Source: Actinoplanes utahensis (lineage in GTDB: Bacteria; Actinomycetota; Actinomycetes; Mycobacteriales; Micromonosporaceae). From it: 64,000 nucleotides of DNA. The notes under the pieces were generated by a model. That model had not been told where the DNA came from. It made no database searches and worked only from the letters and a program-made list of their open reading frames with translations. The position numbers were made by a program, and so were the translations under genes. Shown one piece after another: positions 9,235 to 19,950 of this stretch. The stretch covers positions 1-64,000 of the forward strand of contig NZ_BOMZ01000051.1 in NCBI RefSeq assembly GCF_016862455.1, in the 5' to 3' direction. Each line of letters begins with the position of its first letter. Position 1 is the first letter of the stretch.

Positions 9235-11723
9235 TCATCGACGTTCCCGAGCTGTCGCTCGTGGCCCTGGTCGGCATCTCCGGTTCCGGCAAGTCCACGT
9301 TCGCCCGTGCCCACTTCAAGCCCACCCAGGTGCTCTCCTCGGACTTCTTCCGCGGCCTGATCGCCGACGACGAGAACGACCAGTCCGCCTCCGCCGACGC
9401 CTTCGAGACGCTGCACTACGTGGCCGGCAAGCGGCTCACGGCGGGCCGGCTGACCGTGGTCGACGCGACGAACCTCCAGGCGCACGCCCGGGCCGGGCTG
9501 GTCAAGGTGGCCCGCGAGCACGACGTGCTGCCGGTGGCGATCGTGCTCGACGTGCCGGAGGCTCTGGCCTGGGAGCGCACGCAGGCACGCGAGGACCGTA
9601 CCTTCGATCGCCGGGTCCTCACCCGGATGAGCCGTGACCTGCGACGTTCCCTGAACCAACTGGCCAAGGAGGGCTTCCGCAAGATCCACGTGCTGCGTGG
9701 CGTGGATGAGATCGCGGCGGCCGAGATCCGCTACGAGAAGCTGTTCAACGACCGTAAGGACGAGCACGGGCCGTTCGACATCATCGGCGACGTGCACGGC
9801 TGCCGCGCCGAGCTCGAGGCGCTGCTGATCGAGCTCGGCTGGGACCTGATCCGCGACGAGGCGGGTCGGCCGGTGGACGCCGTGCACCCGGACGCCCGGA
9901 AGGCCGTCTTCGTCGGCGACCTGGTGGACCGCGGGCCGGACTCGCCGGGCGTGCTGCGCCTGGTGATGGGCATGGTCGCGGCCGGGCACGCGATCTGTGT
10001 GCCGGGCAACCACGAACAGAAGCTGGCCCGCAAGCTGAACGGGCGCAACGTGCAGCTCACCCACGGGCTGCCGGAGACCCTGGAGCAGCTGGCCGCCGAG
10101 GACGACACGTTCGTGGCCGAGGTGCGGACCTTCATCGAGGGCCTGGTCAGTCACTACGTCCTCGACGACGGCAAGCTCGTGGTGGCGCACGCCGGGCTCA
10201 AGGAGGCCTATCACGGGCGGGCGTCCGGCCGGGTGCGTAGCTTCGCGCTCTACGGCGAGACCACCGGCGAGACCGACGAGTACGGGCTGCCGGTCCGCTA
10301 CCCGTGGGCGCGGGAGTACCGCGGGTCCGCCGCCGTCGTCTACGGCCACGTGCCCACCCCCACCCCGGAGTGGATCAACAACACCATCTGCCTGGACACC
10401 GGCTGCGTCTTCGGCGGCCGGCTCACCGCGCTGCGCTGGCCGTCCCGCGAGATCGTCGCGGTGCCGGCGGCGAAGGAGTACTACGCCCCGGTGCGCCCGA
10501 TCTTCGCGGCTCCCGAGAAGCCCGAGCAGGGCCTGGACCTTGCGGATGTCATCGGGCGGCGTCACATCGATTTCGGGTACGGCACGACGACCGTCCCCGC
10601 CGAGAACGCCGCCGCCCTGGAGGTGATGGGCCGGTTCGCCGTCGACCCGGAGACCCTGGTCTGGCTTCCGCCCACGATGGCCCCGTGCACCAGCTCGACC
10701 GTCGACGGCTTCCTGGAGCATCCGTCGTCCGCCTTCGCCGACCTGCGGGCCGCCGGGGTGGACCGGGTGGTGTGCGAGGAGAAGCACATGGGTTCCCGCG
10801 CCGTGGTCCGGGTCTCGGTGACCGGTGCCGGTGACGCGATCTGGACCCGGACCGGCCGCCCGTTCTTCGGCCCCGACCTGGACGAGGCGCTGCTCGCCCG
10901 GGTCCGTGCCGCGGCCGCGCCGATCTTCGCCGAGCTGGAGACCGACTGGCTGCTCATCGACGCCGAGCTGCTGCCGTGGTCGGCCAAGGCGGGTGGCCTG
11001 ATCCGGGACCACTACGCCCGGGTGGGGGCGGCCGGCCGGGCCGCGCTGCCGGTTGCGCTGTCGCTGCTGGAGCAGGCGGCCGGGCGTGGGCTCGACGTCG
11101 CCGGGCTGCGGGATCGGCTGGAGCTGCGGTCCGCGGAGATCGACGGGTACTCGGCGGCGTACCGGGCGTACGTGAAGCCGACCGACGGGCTCAGCGGGGT
11201 GACGCTGGCGCCGTTCGCGTTCCTGGCCGGGGCCGGCGTCTCGTACGCGAAAAAGAACCACGACTGGCACCTCGCTCTGGCCGACCGGCTGGTCGCGGCC
11301 GACCCGGAGATCTTCACGCCGACCCGGCGGATGATCGTGGACCTGGCCGATCCGGCATCGGAGGCCGCCGCGACCGAGTGGTGGCTGACGCTGACCGGCG
11401 CCGGCGGCGAGGGCATGGTGGTCAAGCCGTGGGCCGGCCTGGCGGTGACCGGCGAGAAGGGCCGTCTCGTGCAGCCCGGCGTGAAATGCCGCGGCCGGGA
11501 GTACCTGCGGATCATCTACGGTCCCGAGTACACCCGCCCGGAGCAGTTGGACCGTCTGCGTCAGCGCAACCTGGGCCGGAAACGGGCGCTGGCGCTGCGC
11601 GAGCACGGGCTGGGCCTGGCGGCGCTGGACCGGCTGGCCGAGGGCGCGCCGTCGTGGCGGGTGCACGAATTGGTCTTCGCGATCCTGGCCGCCGAATCGG
11701 AGCCCGTCGACCCCCGTCTGTGA
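9231..11723 (+). CDS. pnkp: Polynucleotide kinase-phosphatase / RNA ligase Pnkp
   Basis: 830 residues, three domains in order. Kinase: P-loop VGISGSGKST at residues 14-23, phosphorylating 5'-OH RNA ends. Phosphatase: binuclear metallophosphoesterase motifs DIIGDVHGC near 185, VFVGDLVDRGPDS, VPGNHEQKL and VVAHAGLK, removing 2',3'-cyclic phosphates. Ligase: adenylyltransferase motif I CEEKHMGSRAVV near residue 518, with the AMP-accepting Lys, and a late VKPWAG motif. This is the usual bacterial Pnkp length and order. With Hen1 it forms a heterotetramer that repairs RNA cut by ribotoxins. GAAGGAGG lies upstream of ATG 9231 inside the hen1 coding end. A hairpin follows at 11762. Confidence 0.95.
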   Translation: MIIDVPELSLVALVGISGSGKSTFARAHFKPTQVLSSDFFRGLIADDENDQSASADAFETLHYVAGKRLTAGRLTVVDATNLQAHARAGLVKVAREHDVLPVAIVLDVPEALAWERTQAREDRTFDRRVLTRMSRDLRRSLNQLAKEGFRKIHVLRGVDEIAAAEIRYEKLFNDRKDEHGPFDIIGDVHGCRAELEALLIELGWDLIRDEAGRPVDAVHPDARKAVFVGDLVDRGPDSPGVLRLVMGMVAAGHAICVPGNHEQKLARKLNGRNVQLTHGLPETLEQLAAEDDTFVAEVRTFIEGLVSHYVLDDGKLVVAHAGLKEAYHGRASGRVRSFALYGETTGETDEYGLPVRYPWAREYRGSAAVVYGHVPTPTPEWINNTICLDTGCVFGGRLTALRWPSREIVAVPAAKEYYAPVRPIFAAPEKPEQGLDLADVIGRRHIDFGYGTTTVPAENAAALEVMGRFAVDPETLVWLPPTMAPCTSSTVDGFLEHPSSAFADLRAAGVDRVVCEEKHMGSRAVVRVSVTGAGDAIWTRTGRPFFGPDLDEALLARVRAAAAPIFAELETDWLLIDAELLPWSAKAGGLIRDHYARVGAAGRAALPVALSLLEQAAGRGLDVAGLRDRLELRSAEIDGYSAAYRAYVKPTDGLSGVTLAPFAFLAGAGVSYAKKNHDWHLALADRLVAADPEIFTPTRRMIVDLADPASEAAATEWWLTLTGAGGEGMVVKPWAGLAVTGEKGRLVQPGVKCRGREYLRIIYGPEYTRPEQLDRLRQRNLGRKRALALREHGLGLAALDRLAEGAPSWRVHELVFAILAAESEPVDPRL

Positions 11724-11761
11724 CCACCGCGTCACGGCTCGCATCGCACAGGATTCATACA

Positions 11762-11788
11762 GGTACCGGCCCCGCGCGGGCCGGTACC
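11762..11788 (+). terminator. Hairpin after pnkp
   Basis: An 11-bp perfect stem (11762-11772 with 11778-11788) and 5-base loop sits 38 bases after the pnkp stop and 10 bases before the DedA start. It probably ends the hen1-pnkp transcript, but being so near the next start it could instead lie in the DedA leader. Confidence 0.6.
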
Positions 11789-11798
11789 CTGGCTCCTC

Positions 11799-12797
11799 GT
11801 GGACATCCATGCGCTCACGGAGCAGCTAGCTCTGAACCCGATGGACCCGAAGGACCTGCTCAGCGCCTTCGGGCTGCCGGGCGTCCTGGCCATCCTCTTC
11901 GCGGAGACCGGCCTGCTGGTCGGCTTCTTCTTCCCGGGTGACTCGCTGCTGTTCCTGGCGGGCGTGGCGGCCTCCGAGGTCGCCAACTCGATCTTCGGGG
12001 AGGGCGCCCAGCTCTCCATCGTGGGTCTGCTGATCGGCGCCCCGCTGTGCGCGATCATCGGCGCGCAGCTCGGGCACTGGCTCGGCGCGAAATACGGGCG
12101 CCGGATGTTCGACAAGCCGGAGTCGAAGCTCTTCAAGAAGGAGTACGTCGAGAAGGCGGAGTACTACTTCGAGAAGTTCGGTCCGGCCAAGGCCGTGGTG
12201 CTGGCCCGCTTCATCCCGATCGTCCGGACGTTCCTGAACCCGGTGGCCGGCACCCTGGGCATGCCGGCCAAGCAGTTCTTCCTGTGGAACGTGGTCGGCG
12301 CGATCCTCTGGACCGACGGCATCATCCTGATCGGTTACCTGCTGGCCGAGCAGATCTACAACGCCATCGGGGACAAGATCGACCGCTACATCCTGCCGGT
12401 GGTCGTCCTGATCGTGCTGATCTCGGTGCTGCCGATCGGCATCGAGATCCTCCGCGAGCGCAAGGCCAAGAAGAACGGCCTGCACCAGGGTCCGGAGCCG
12501 GCCGCCGCGATCGGTGTGGTCGCCGCCGCGAGCGTGGCCGGTCTGGCCGACGCCGCCCGCGAGGAGTACCACGAGCACTTCGACCAGCACCCCCCGCAGC
12601 AGTACGACCAGTACCAGGCCCAGCAGCCCCAGTACCAGGCGCAGCAGCACTCGGACCCGCAGCAGTACTCGGACCCGCAGCAGCCCGCCTACCCGCAGCA
12701 GGGCTACTACCCGGCCCCGCAGAACTATCCGCCGCAGCAGGAGCAGTTCCCGCCGCAGCAGTACGGGCCCTCGCAGGGTTACGACAACAACCGTTAG
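11799..12797 (+). CDS. DedA-family membrane protein with Gln-rich tail
   Basis: 332 residues from GTG 11799 (ATG 11808 is possible). The DedA/VTT core occupies about residues 20-215: GVLAILFAETGLLVGFFFPGD at the N-terminus, then the signature LARFIPIVRTFLNPVAG and later helices LPVVVLIVLISVLPIGIEIL. DedA proteins act as lipid scramblases/transporters, some recycling undecaprenyl phosphate, and support membrane homeostasis. The ~90-residue cytoplasmic tail is unusual: low complexity rich in Gln, Tyr and Pro (QQYDQYQAQQPQY), absent from ordinary DedA proteins. A DedA gene also neighbours fba in mycobacteria. A classic terminator follows. Confidence 0.9.
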   Translation: MDIHALTEQLALNPMDPKDLLSAFGLPGVLAILFAETGLLVGFFFPGDSLLFLAGVAASEVANSIFGEGAQLSIVGLLIGAPLCAIIGAQLGHWLGAKYGRRMFDKPESKLFKKEYVEKAEYYFEKFGPAKAVVLARFIPIVRTFLNPVAGTLGMPAKQFFLWNVVGAILWTDGIILIGYLLAEQIYNAIGDKIDRYILPVVVLIVLISVLPIGIEILRERKAKKNGLHQGPEPAAAIGVVAAASVAGLADAAREEYHEHFDQHPPQQYDQYQAQQPQYQAQQHSDPQQYSDPQQPAYPQQGYYPAPQNYPPQQEQFPPQQYGPSQGYDNNR

Positions 12798-12806
12798 ACA
12801 GACACG

Positions 12807-12833
12807 AAAGGCCGGCCCGATGGGCCGGCCTTT
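12807..12833. terminator. Bidirectional terminator between DedA and aldolase-family genes
   Basis: A 12-bp stem (12807-12818 with 12822-12833), GAT loop, and T-run TTTT on the + strand and A-run on the other side, located between two convergent stop codons. Confidence 0.92.
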
Positions 12834-12846
12834 TCTGTGGTCTCGT

Positions 12847-13521
12847 TCAGACCGTGACAGCCGCGGAGCCGGACAGGCGCTCCAGGAACTCCTCCGGGCA
12901 CTCCCGCAGGTTCTCCAGACGGCCGGCCGTCAGCGCCCGGTAGGTGAGCGAGGCGGCCTCCTCCAGGTTGCGGGCCCGCTTGTGGGCCAGCTCGACGGAG
13001 TCACCCATCACCACACAGCCGTGCTGGCTGAGCACCAGACAGTCGGTGCCGTCGGCAGCCATCGCCGCGGTCAGCGCCGCCAGCTCGGTGGTGCCGGGCA
13101 GCCGGAACGGCACGGTGGACACCCGCCGCAGGTAATAGGCGTGGTCGGTGGTCACGATCCGGATGTGCTCGCCCAAGGCGTCCAGCAGGAGCGCCGTCTG
13201 CGGGTGGAGGTGCACCACCGCGTTGACGTCCGGCCGGGCCCGGTAGAGGGCGAGATGTAAGGCCAACTCGCTGGTCGGCTCGATCTGTGACGCCGGCAGG
13301 CCACCGACGTAGGCGTTGCCCCCGTCGGAGATCCGCACCGGGGCGAAACTGTTCCGGCTGAGCCGGTCCAGCCATGATCCGCTCGCGGTCACCCAGATGG
13401 CGTCCTCGTCCGGAATGCGGGCGGACAGATTACCGCCCGATCCACACACAAGGCCCGCCTGCACCACGTCGTAACCCACATGTGCGAGCTGGTCACGCAG
13501 GTCACCGGGGACGTAGTTCAC
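12847..13521 (-). CDS. Class II aldolase/adducin-family protein
   Basis: 224 residues. The family contains zinc-dependent L-fuculose-1-phosphate aldolase, ribulose-5-phosphate 4-epimerase and methylthioribulose-1-phosphate dehydratase. Visible motifs: CGSGGNLSARI (phosphate binding) near residue 26, PTSELALHLALYRARPDVNAVVHLHP with the HxH zinc ligands, and LSQHGCVVMGDS with the third zinc His. SELALHLALY supplies the conserved catalytic Glu. The exact sugar phosphate cannot be assigned; no sugar operon surrounds it. GAGGAA precedes the ATG at 13521. Confidence 0.88.
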   Translation of the reverse strand: MNYVPGDLRDQLAHVGYDVVQAGLVCGSGGNLSARIPDEDAIWVTASGSWLDRLSRNSFAPVRISDGGNAYVGGLPASQIEPTSELALHLALYRARPDVNAVVHLHPQTALLLDALGEHIRIVTTDHAYYLRRVSTVPFRLPGTTELAALTAAMAADGTDCLVLSQHGCVVMGDSVELAHKRARNLEEAASLTYRALTAGRLENLRECPEEFLERLSGSAAVTV

Positions 13522-13624
13522 CCGTTCCTCCTCAGGTCCGCCGGCCGTCGCGGGGCCGGGGTCCTCGGCCTGGCGTCACGCCCCCATAGTCAATGACGCC
13601 AGGCTTTGCCGCTTTACCGAAGCC

Positions 13625-13698
13625 GCTTCACCCAGATCTCAGCGGGCCTTCTCGGTGGCCCGCTTCACCCAGGTCTCAGCGGGCCTTCTTGGTGGCCC
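13625..13698. repeat. 37-bp tandem duplication covering the arsR 3' end
   Basis: Two adjacent 37-bp copies (13625-13661 and 13662-13698), differing at two positions. The second copy contains the last codons and stop of the ArsR gene; the first lies just past the stop. It looks like a recent tandem duplication of the gene terminus, including part of its GGGCC...GGCCC hairpin, so two hairpins now follow the coding end. Confidence 0.85.
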
Positions 13699-14053
13699 GC
13701 TTCCGCGGCGGGGTCAGCAGGTCGGCGATGGTGGCGATAGCGGTCGGCACCAGCCGGTAGTACGCCCACACACCCCGCTTCTCCCGCTCCAGCAGACCCG
13801 CTTCGGTCAGAATCCGCAGGTGGTGGCTCACGGTCGGCTGCGAAAGGCCCAGGGGGGCCGTCAGGTCGCAGACGCACGCCTCACCATCAGTCGCGGACTG
13901 AATGAGGCTCAGCAGCCGTAGCCGGGCCGGGTCGGCGAGCGCCTTCAGCACTCCCGCCAGGCGCTCAGCGTCAGCGCGTTCAATAGGCTCGCCGGCAAGC
14001 GGCGAGATCTGAGGCATCGTCATTTCCGCCAACGCAGTTCCCACGATCTCCAT
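13676..14053 (-). CDS. ArsR/SmtB-family metal-responsive repressor
   Basis: 125 residues from ATG 14053 (GTG 14044 or ATG 14023 possible). Winged-helix ArsR fold: LADPARLRLLSLIQ, then EACVCDLTAPLGLSQPTVSHHLRILTEAGLLEREKRG. CVCDL in the alpha-3 region is the arsenic/heavy-metal-binding motif of ArsR/CadC-type sensors. The tail is Lys/Arg-rich. No efflux pump or arsenate reductase lies alongside, so its targets are probably elsewhere or it regulates itself; an inverted repeat 24 bases upstream is a candidate operator. Confidence 0.92.
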   Translation of the reverse strand: MEIVGTALAEMTMPQISPLAGEPIERADAERLAGVLKALADPARLRLLSLIQSATDGEACVCDLTAPLGLSQPTVSHHLRILTEAGLLEREKRGVWAYYRLVPTAIATIADLLTPPRKRATKKAR

Positions 14054-14076
14054 CCTTCCACCAACTGCATCGATTC

Positions 14077-14094
14077 TCCTGCATGTCCGCAGGA
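14077..14094. promoter_or_regulatory. Candidate ArsR operator
   Basis: TCCTGC-N6-GCAGGA, a perfect 6+6 inverted repeat ending 24 bases upstream of the ArsR start codon, placed where an autorepressor would bind. The assignment is inference from position and symmetry. Confidence 0.4.
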
Positions 14095-14103
14095 ACGAAC
14101 CGG

Positions 14104-14478
14104 CTAACTTTCAGGCCGTAAGGCCGACATCGATCGCCGGGTCGGACTACCGGACACCCTCGCCCGGTCCTCCGTTCGTGCGATGACGACTTCGGTCTCT
14201 GCCTCCTGCAACGCCTCAGCCGCCATCTGGTCGCTACCCATCCGTGTCGAGGTCTCGATCCCCGCACCGGGGAGTGAGCGCGGCCACATTGTCAATTCAT
14301 CGAATCTCGCCCCACCGATCTCCGACGACGACTTCGACACGGAACGCGTCGAGACCATCACGCCACACTGCGCGATCATCAGTTCGCCACCCACCCCACG
14401 ACCCGATGAAAGCACGACACCACGCTGCGCGACGGACAATTCAGTGATGAATTTACCCAGGTCGTGCCGTGCACTCAT
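14104..14478 (-). CDS. Doubtful hypothetical ORF
   Basis: A 124-residue open frame from ATG 14478 (MSARHDLGKFITELSVAQRG). It has less third-position GC bias than its neighbours and no motif I recognise, but the composition is not obviously that of an antisense shadow: it contains a plausible helix/strand region (ELSVAQRGVVLSSGRGVGGELMIAQ). It precedes arsR on the same strand by about 50 bases. It may be real, foreign or spurious. The remaining 14479-14849 contains a palindrome (14566-14586) and nothing else I can support. Confidence 0.3.
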   Translation of the reverse strand: MSARHDLGKFITELSVAQRGVVLSSGRGVGGELMIAQCGVMVSTRSVSKSSSEIGGARFDELTMWPRSLPGAGIETSTRMGSDQMAAEALQEAETEVVIARTEDRARVSGSPTRRSMSALRPES

Positions 14479-14565
14479 GACATCGAGCGTACTGGCTGTA
14501 GGGAAACCGGAATCTTTCACCCCGGCAGGCCGGAACGGAACTATTGACGCACAGCTTAGCCTCGC

Positions 14566-14586
14566 TCTGTAAAGACTGTTTACAGA
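14566..14586. promoter_or_regulatory. AT-rich palindrome overlapping a promoter-like sequence
   Basis: TCTGTAAA-N5-TTTACAGA, perfect 8-bp arms, in the most AT-rich part of the intergenic zone. On the + strand TTGACG at 14544-14549 is followed after 18 bases by TGTAAA at 14568-14573, a promoter-like pair whose -10 falls inside the palindrome. It could be a repressor operator. No gene clearly begins downstream on the + strand; on the - strand the doubtful 124-residue frame does. Confidence 0.45.
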
Positions 14587-14849
14587 TTTTTCGGCCGCAC
14601 TCAGCCCTTCCCTAGACCATAGACGCTGCTCAAAGCAGGTAACGACGGAAGGCTACCCGCGCGCACCTCAGGACCACCTGGTGGCCGCGCTGTGAAGAGG
14701 CTGTGAAACCGGCAAAACACGTTTGCCCGTACGGGCGAGAACACCCACCGTACGGCCCATCTGGATCTATCCGGACAGCCGATCGAGTGACAACGACATA
14801 AACGGACGGTACCCGTTCGAGTGACCCACAGTCGTCGATACGGAACCGC

Positions 14850-15566
14850 TCACTCGGCCGGTCGTGACCAGTACTCGTCTTCCTGCTTCGGCGCCGACTT
14901 CGACAGCGCGGGCAGATCCGAGAACTGATCGGGTTCGGACCCGCCAGTAACAAAAGGCTTCGTTTGTGGGACAGCCCACTCGGACGGTGTAGCGGGTGTC
15001 ACGAATTGGCCCGCCGGCTTTCCACCGAAGAACTCCCGGGGAGCGGCCAGCAGCAGCGCCCCCACCAAGAAGTACGCAACCACCTGGGCCGCCGCCACCG
15101 AGACGTTCAACACGATCCAGCCGGACGGGTACGCGTCGTTCAGCGCCTCGCTCAGGGTGCCCGGCGCGGCCTCCCCGGCCCGCTGCACGCCGAGGACCAC
15201 CAGCGTGGCACACCCGGCCACGAGACCCAGCCCGCAGACGCCCAGGGCGATCGCGCGGGCCAGACGGCTGCCCCGGCGCAGCCCGGCGCCGAGGACCACG
15301 AGGAGCGCCAGGAAGATCAGCCCGAGCGCCAGGGAGAGGGCGGCGACCAGCCAGATCACCGTGACGAAATTGTCCGCCGAGGCGGAGCTGGGTGCGGCGT
15401 CCCGGAAACGGCCGACCACACCGGGGGTCACCGCGACCACGCCGACGGCATATGTCAGCCCGGCCACCGCCATCGTCCAGAGCACGACGGCCGCCATCGT
15501 GACGGCGGTGGGACGGCCGCCGGACGGGGACGCGACGGCAGGCGGCGACGGTGCGGCGTACGACAT
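14850..15566 (-). CDS. Four-helix membrane protein, related to its neighbour
   Basis: 238 residues from ATG 15566. A short Pro/Ser-rich head is followed by four predicted membrane helices (for example AAVVLWTMAVAGLTYAVGVVAV, VIWLVAALSLALGLIFLALLVVL, IALGVCGLGLVAGCATLVVL, VVAYFLVGALLLAA) and a hydrophilic tail with no motif. A loop between helices 1 and 2 is periplasmic-sized. The next gene upstream has the same helix plan, so they are probably old tandem duplicates. No function is known. Confidence 0.75.
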   Translation of the reverse strand: MSYAAPSPPAVASPSGGRPTAVTMAAVVLWTMAVAGLTYAVGVVAVTPGVVGRFRDAAPSSASADNFVTVIWLVAALSLALGLIFLALLVVLGAGLRRGSRLARAIALGVCGLGLVAGCATLVVLGVQRAGEAAPGTLSEALNDAYPSGWIVLNVSVAAAQVVAYFLVGALLLAAPREFFGGKPAGQFVTPATPSEWAVPQTKPFVTGGSEPDQFSDLPALSKSAPKQEDEYWSRPAE

Positions 15567-15669
15567 CGATGGGCTCCCGCGGGTTCGGCTGGCAAGAACC
15601 TATCGCGTACCGGGGCGGGAAGTGGCCGGACCGGTCCACCCCGCGAGGGATGAACCGGTCCGGAAGAGA

Positions 15670-16692
15670 TCAGTCAGAGCCGGCGGGCCGCTGCGGCGGG
15701 TCGTCGGAGTTCCCACCCGATGCCGGGGGTTCCGGTGAAGGCGAAGGCGAAGGCGAAGGCGACGCTGACGGCGGCGACGAGACGGGCGGGGGTGCCGCCC
15801 ACGGGTCGGTGCCGGGCTGTGGCGTCGGCTGCTCCTGCCCGGGGTACGGCGGCAGGCCCGGAGCGGGCTGTCCGGGTTGACCGTACTGCTCGGGCGAACC
15901 GAAGTGGCTCTGCGCGGGCGGCGCCGACGTGGGCGGCGGCGGATAGGCCGCAGCCGGGTAGGACGCGGCCGGGTAGGAGGGCTGCTGCGGCTGCGGGTAA
16001 CCGGGCTGGGCCGGGTAGGAGGGCGGCGCGGGGTAACCGGGCTGCGCGGGCTGGCCGGGCTGAGCCGGATAGCCGGACTGCGCCGGGTATCCCGGGTACG
16101 CCGGGTAGGGCATCGCCGGGTTCCAGCCCACCGGCTTGCGGAAGTACGCGTTCGAGGCCGGCAGCGCGAGCAGGACGATCACACCGAGCAGGCCCAGCAC
16201 GGTCACGCCGGTGGTCAGGTAGCCGACCGCCTCGTACCACCCCGGAAGCGCGGCCTCCATCTGCCGCTCGACCTGCGCCTGCTGGTATCCCGTGTCGGCG
16301 GCGCCGCTGGCCAGCGTGCCGGCCGCCGATCCGCCCAGCGACAGCGTGTTGCAGCAGACACCCAGGCCGGCGAAGACCCAGGTGGTGACCCGGGACCCGT
16401 TCTTCCCCATGTTGTTGAAGATCGCCAGGACGACCAGCCCGATCGCGATCAGCGCATAGACGACCGCCGCGGCGACCAGCACGAACCGGAATACGGAGGC
16501 CACATCGCCGGCGCCCTGGAGGTCGTCGAAGACCGTCTCGTAGGCATCGGTCATCGGGCCGATCATCGACACGGACAGGGCCGCGACCCCCAGCTGCATG
16601 GCCGCGACCAGATAGAGGAGCAGGGACGAGATGGTCACGGTCACCGGGCGGCCAGGCGCCGGATTCGGCACCTGATATGGCGGTACGGTCAC
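15670..16692 (-). CDS. Four-helix membrane protein with long Pro/Gln/Tyr-rich tail
   Basis: 340 residues from GTG 16692, preceded by AGGAGG at ideal distance. Residues ~18-190 hold four membrane helices with a loop after helix 1 (SMIGPMTDAYETVFDDLQG) and NNMGKNGSRVTTWVFAGLGVCCN before helix 3. The last 150 residues are a disordered tail of GYPAQPG-type repeats turning to Pro/Ser. It lies 104 bases upstream of a shorter relative with the same layout, possibly in one transcript. The tail resembles those of other actinobacterial small-membrane proteins and may mediate interactions; this is inference. Confidence 0.8.
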   Translation of the reverse strand: MTVPPYQVPNPAPGRPVTVTISSLLLYLVAAMQLGVAALSVSMIGPMTDAYETVFDDLQGAGDVASVFRFVLVAAAVVYALIAIGLVVLAIFNNMGKNGSRVTTWVFAGLGVCCNTLSLGGSAAGTLASGAADTGYQQAQVERQMEAALPGWYEAVGYLTTGVTVLGLLGVIVLLALPASNAYFRKPVGWNPAMPYPAYPGYPAQSGYPAQPGQPAQPGYPAPPSYPAQPGYPQPQQPSYPAASYPAAAYPPPPTSAPPAQSHFGSPEQYGQPGQPAPGLPPYPGQEQPTPQPGTDPWAAPPPVSSPPSASPSPSPSPSPEPPASGGNSDDPPQRPAGSD

Positions 16693-17040
16693 GAGGGCCT
16701 CCTATAGATCAATTCACGGTATCCGTCGAGCGCCATATCCCGCGACCGAGCCTCACCCTTCGCAACCGTGTGGCAACATCGGGCAGCGATGGCCCCAAAC
16801 GATCGCAAACCGTCCCTCCATCGGGTGGCGACACGCCTCGACAGCGCCCCCTAGACTTCGATGCCGTGGCGTCCACCTGGAAGCAACACGCTCCGGGGGC
16901 ACGCCGTGCCCGCACGAGTCGCCCGCCCCGCGCACACACCCCCGGGGCCGAGGCAGACCGGCTGACGGCGCCATTCCGATTGCGCATGCCGCGTGACCAC
17001 ACCGCGGCCGCCCCAGACCTGACAAGGACCGGTGAGTCCC
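16693..17040. other. Intergenic region between divergent genes, no gene seen
   Basis: About 340 bases between the start of the tailed membrane protein and the 58-residue ORF. The AGGAGG serving the left gene is at its left edge. Frames open here lack start signals and plausible composition. TAGACT at 16852-16857 could be a -10 element reading right, but no good -35 accompanies it. Confidence 0.6.
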
Positions 17041-17217
17041 ATGCCCCACGCCGACACCCTGGACATCGTTCACCATGACGACACCCGGACGCGATTCAAA
17101 GACGTCCGGTATCAGCTTCATCGCGACGGGATCCGGATCTGGTCCGCGGACGGCGAGCACGCCATCACGGACGTACTGATGACACAGGCCTACCGGCAGC
17201 GGGAGGCGGACAGATAG
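17041..17217 (+). CDS. Small hypothetical protein
   Basis: 58 residues from ATG 17041 (GTG 17032 would add three residues; the AAGGA at 17024-17028 lies between ideal spacings for either). The sequence MPHADTLDIVHHDDTRTRF...YQLHRDGIRIWSADGEHAITDVLM looks like a small beta-strand domain with coding-like composition. The family is not recognised. It is followed at once by a bidirectional hairpin. Confidence 0.55.
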   Translation: MPHADTLDIVHHDDTRTRFKDVRYQLHRDGIRIWSADGEHAITDVLMTQAYRQREADR

Positions 17218-17221
17218 AAGA

Positions 17222-17249
17222 GAGGCCCCGGGGACATCCCCGGGGCCTC
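17222..17249. terminator. Bidirectional hairpin downstream of clpB
   Basis: 12-bp perfect stem (17222-17233 with 17238-17249) and 4-base loop between the convergent stops of the 58-residue ORF and clpB. Confidence 0.85.
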
Positions 17250-17265
17250 CTCTCATGCCGGCCGG

Positions 17266-19848
<2,583 letters not shown>

Positions 19849-19891
19849 GAGCTCCCCTGAAGCCAACTCAACTAACTCGAGCGAAGGCAGA

Positions 19892-19912
19892 CTTGAGCGT
19901 AGCGCGCTCAAC
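19892..19912. promoter_or_regulatory. HAIR element (HspR operator) upstream of clpB
   Basis: CTTGAGC-N7-GCTCAAC, 44 bases upstream of the clpB start. It matches the established HspR inverted repeat CTTGAGT-N7-ACTCAAG except for a symmetric T-to-C/A-to-G change at the inner base and the last base. Spacing is exact. It lies between clpB and a divergent MFS gene starting at 19951, so HspR could affect both. Confidence 0.85.
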
Positions 19913-19950
19913 TTTAGCGCGCCGAGGCGAGCCTCCGTAACGTACGAGGA

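Noticed and set aside
9156..11810. Long frame antisense to pnkp
   Set aside because: Pnkp has all catalytic motifs on the other strand; the antisense product is compositionally odd (His/Gly/Arg-rich) and has no motifs.
16677..17078. Frame between the membrane protein and the 58-residue gene
   Set aside because: Low-complexity Arg/Pro/His product with no start signal.
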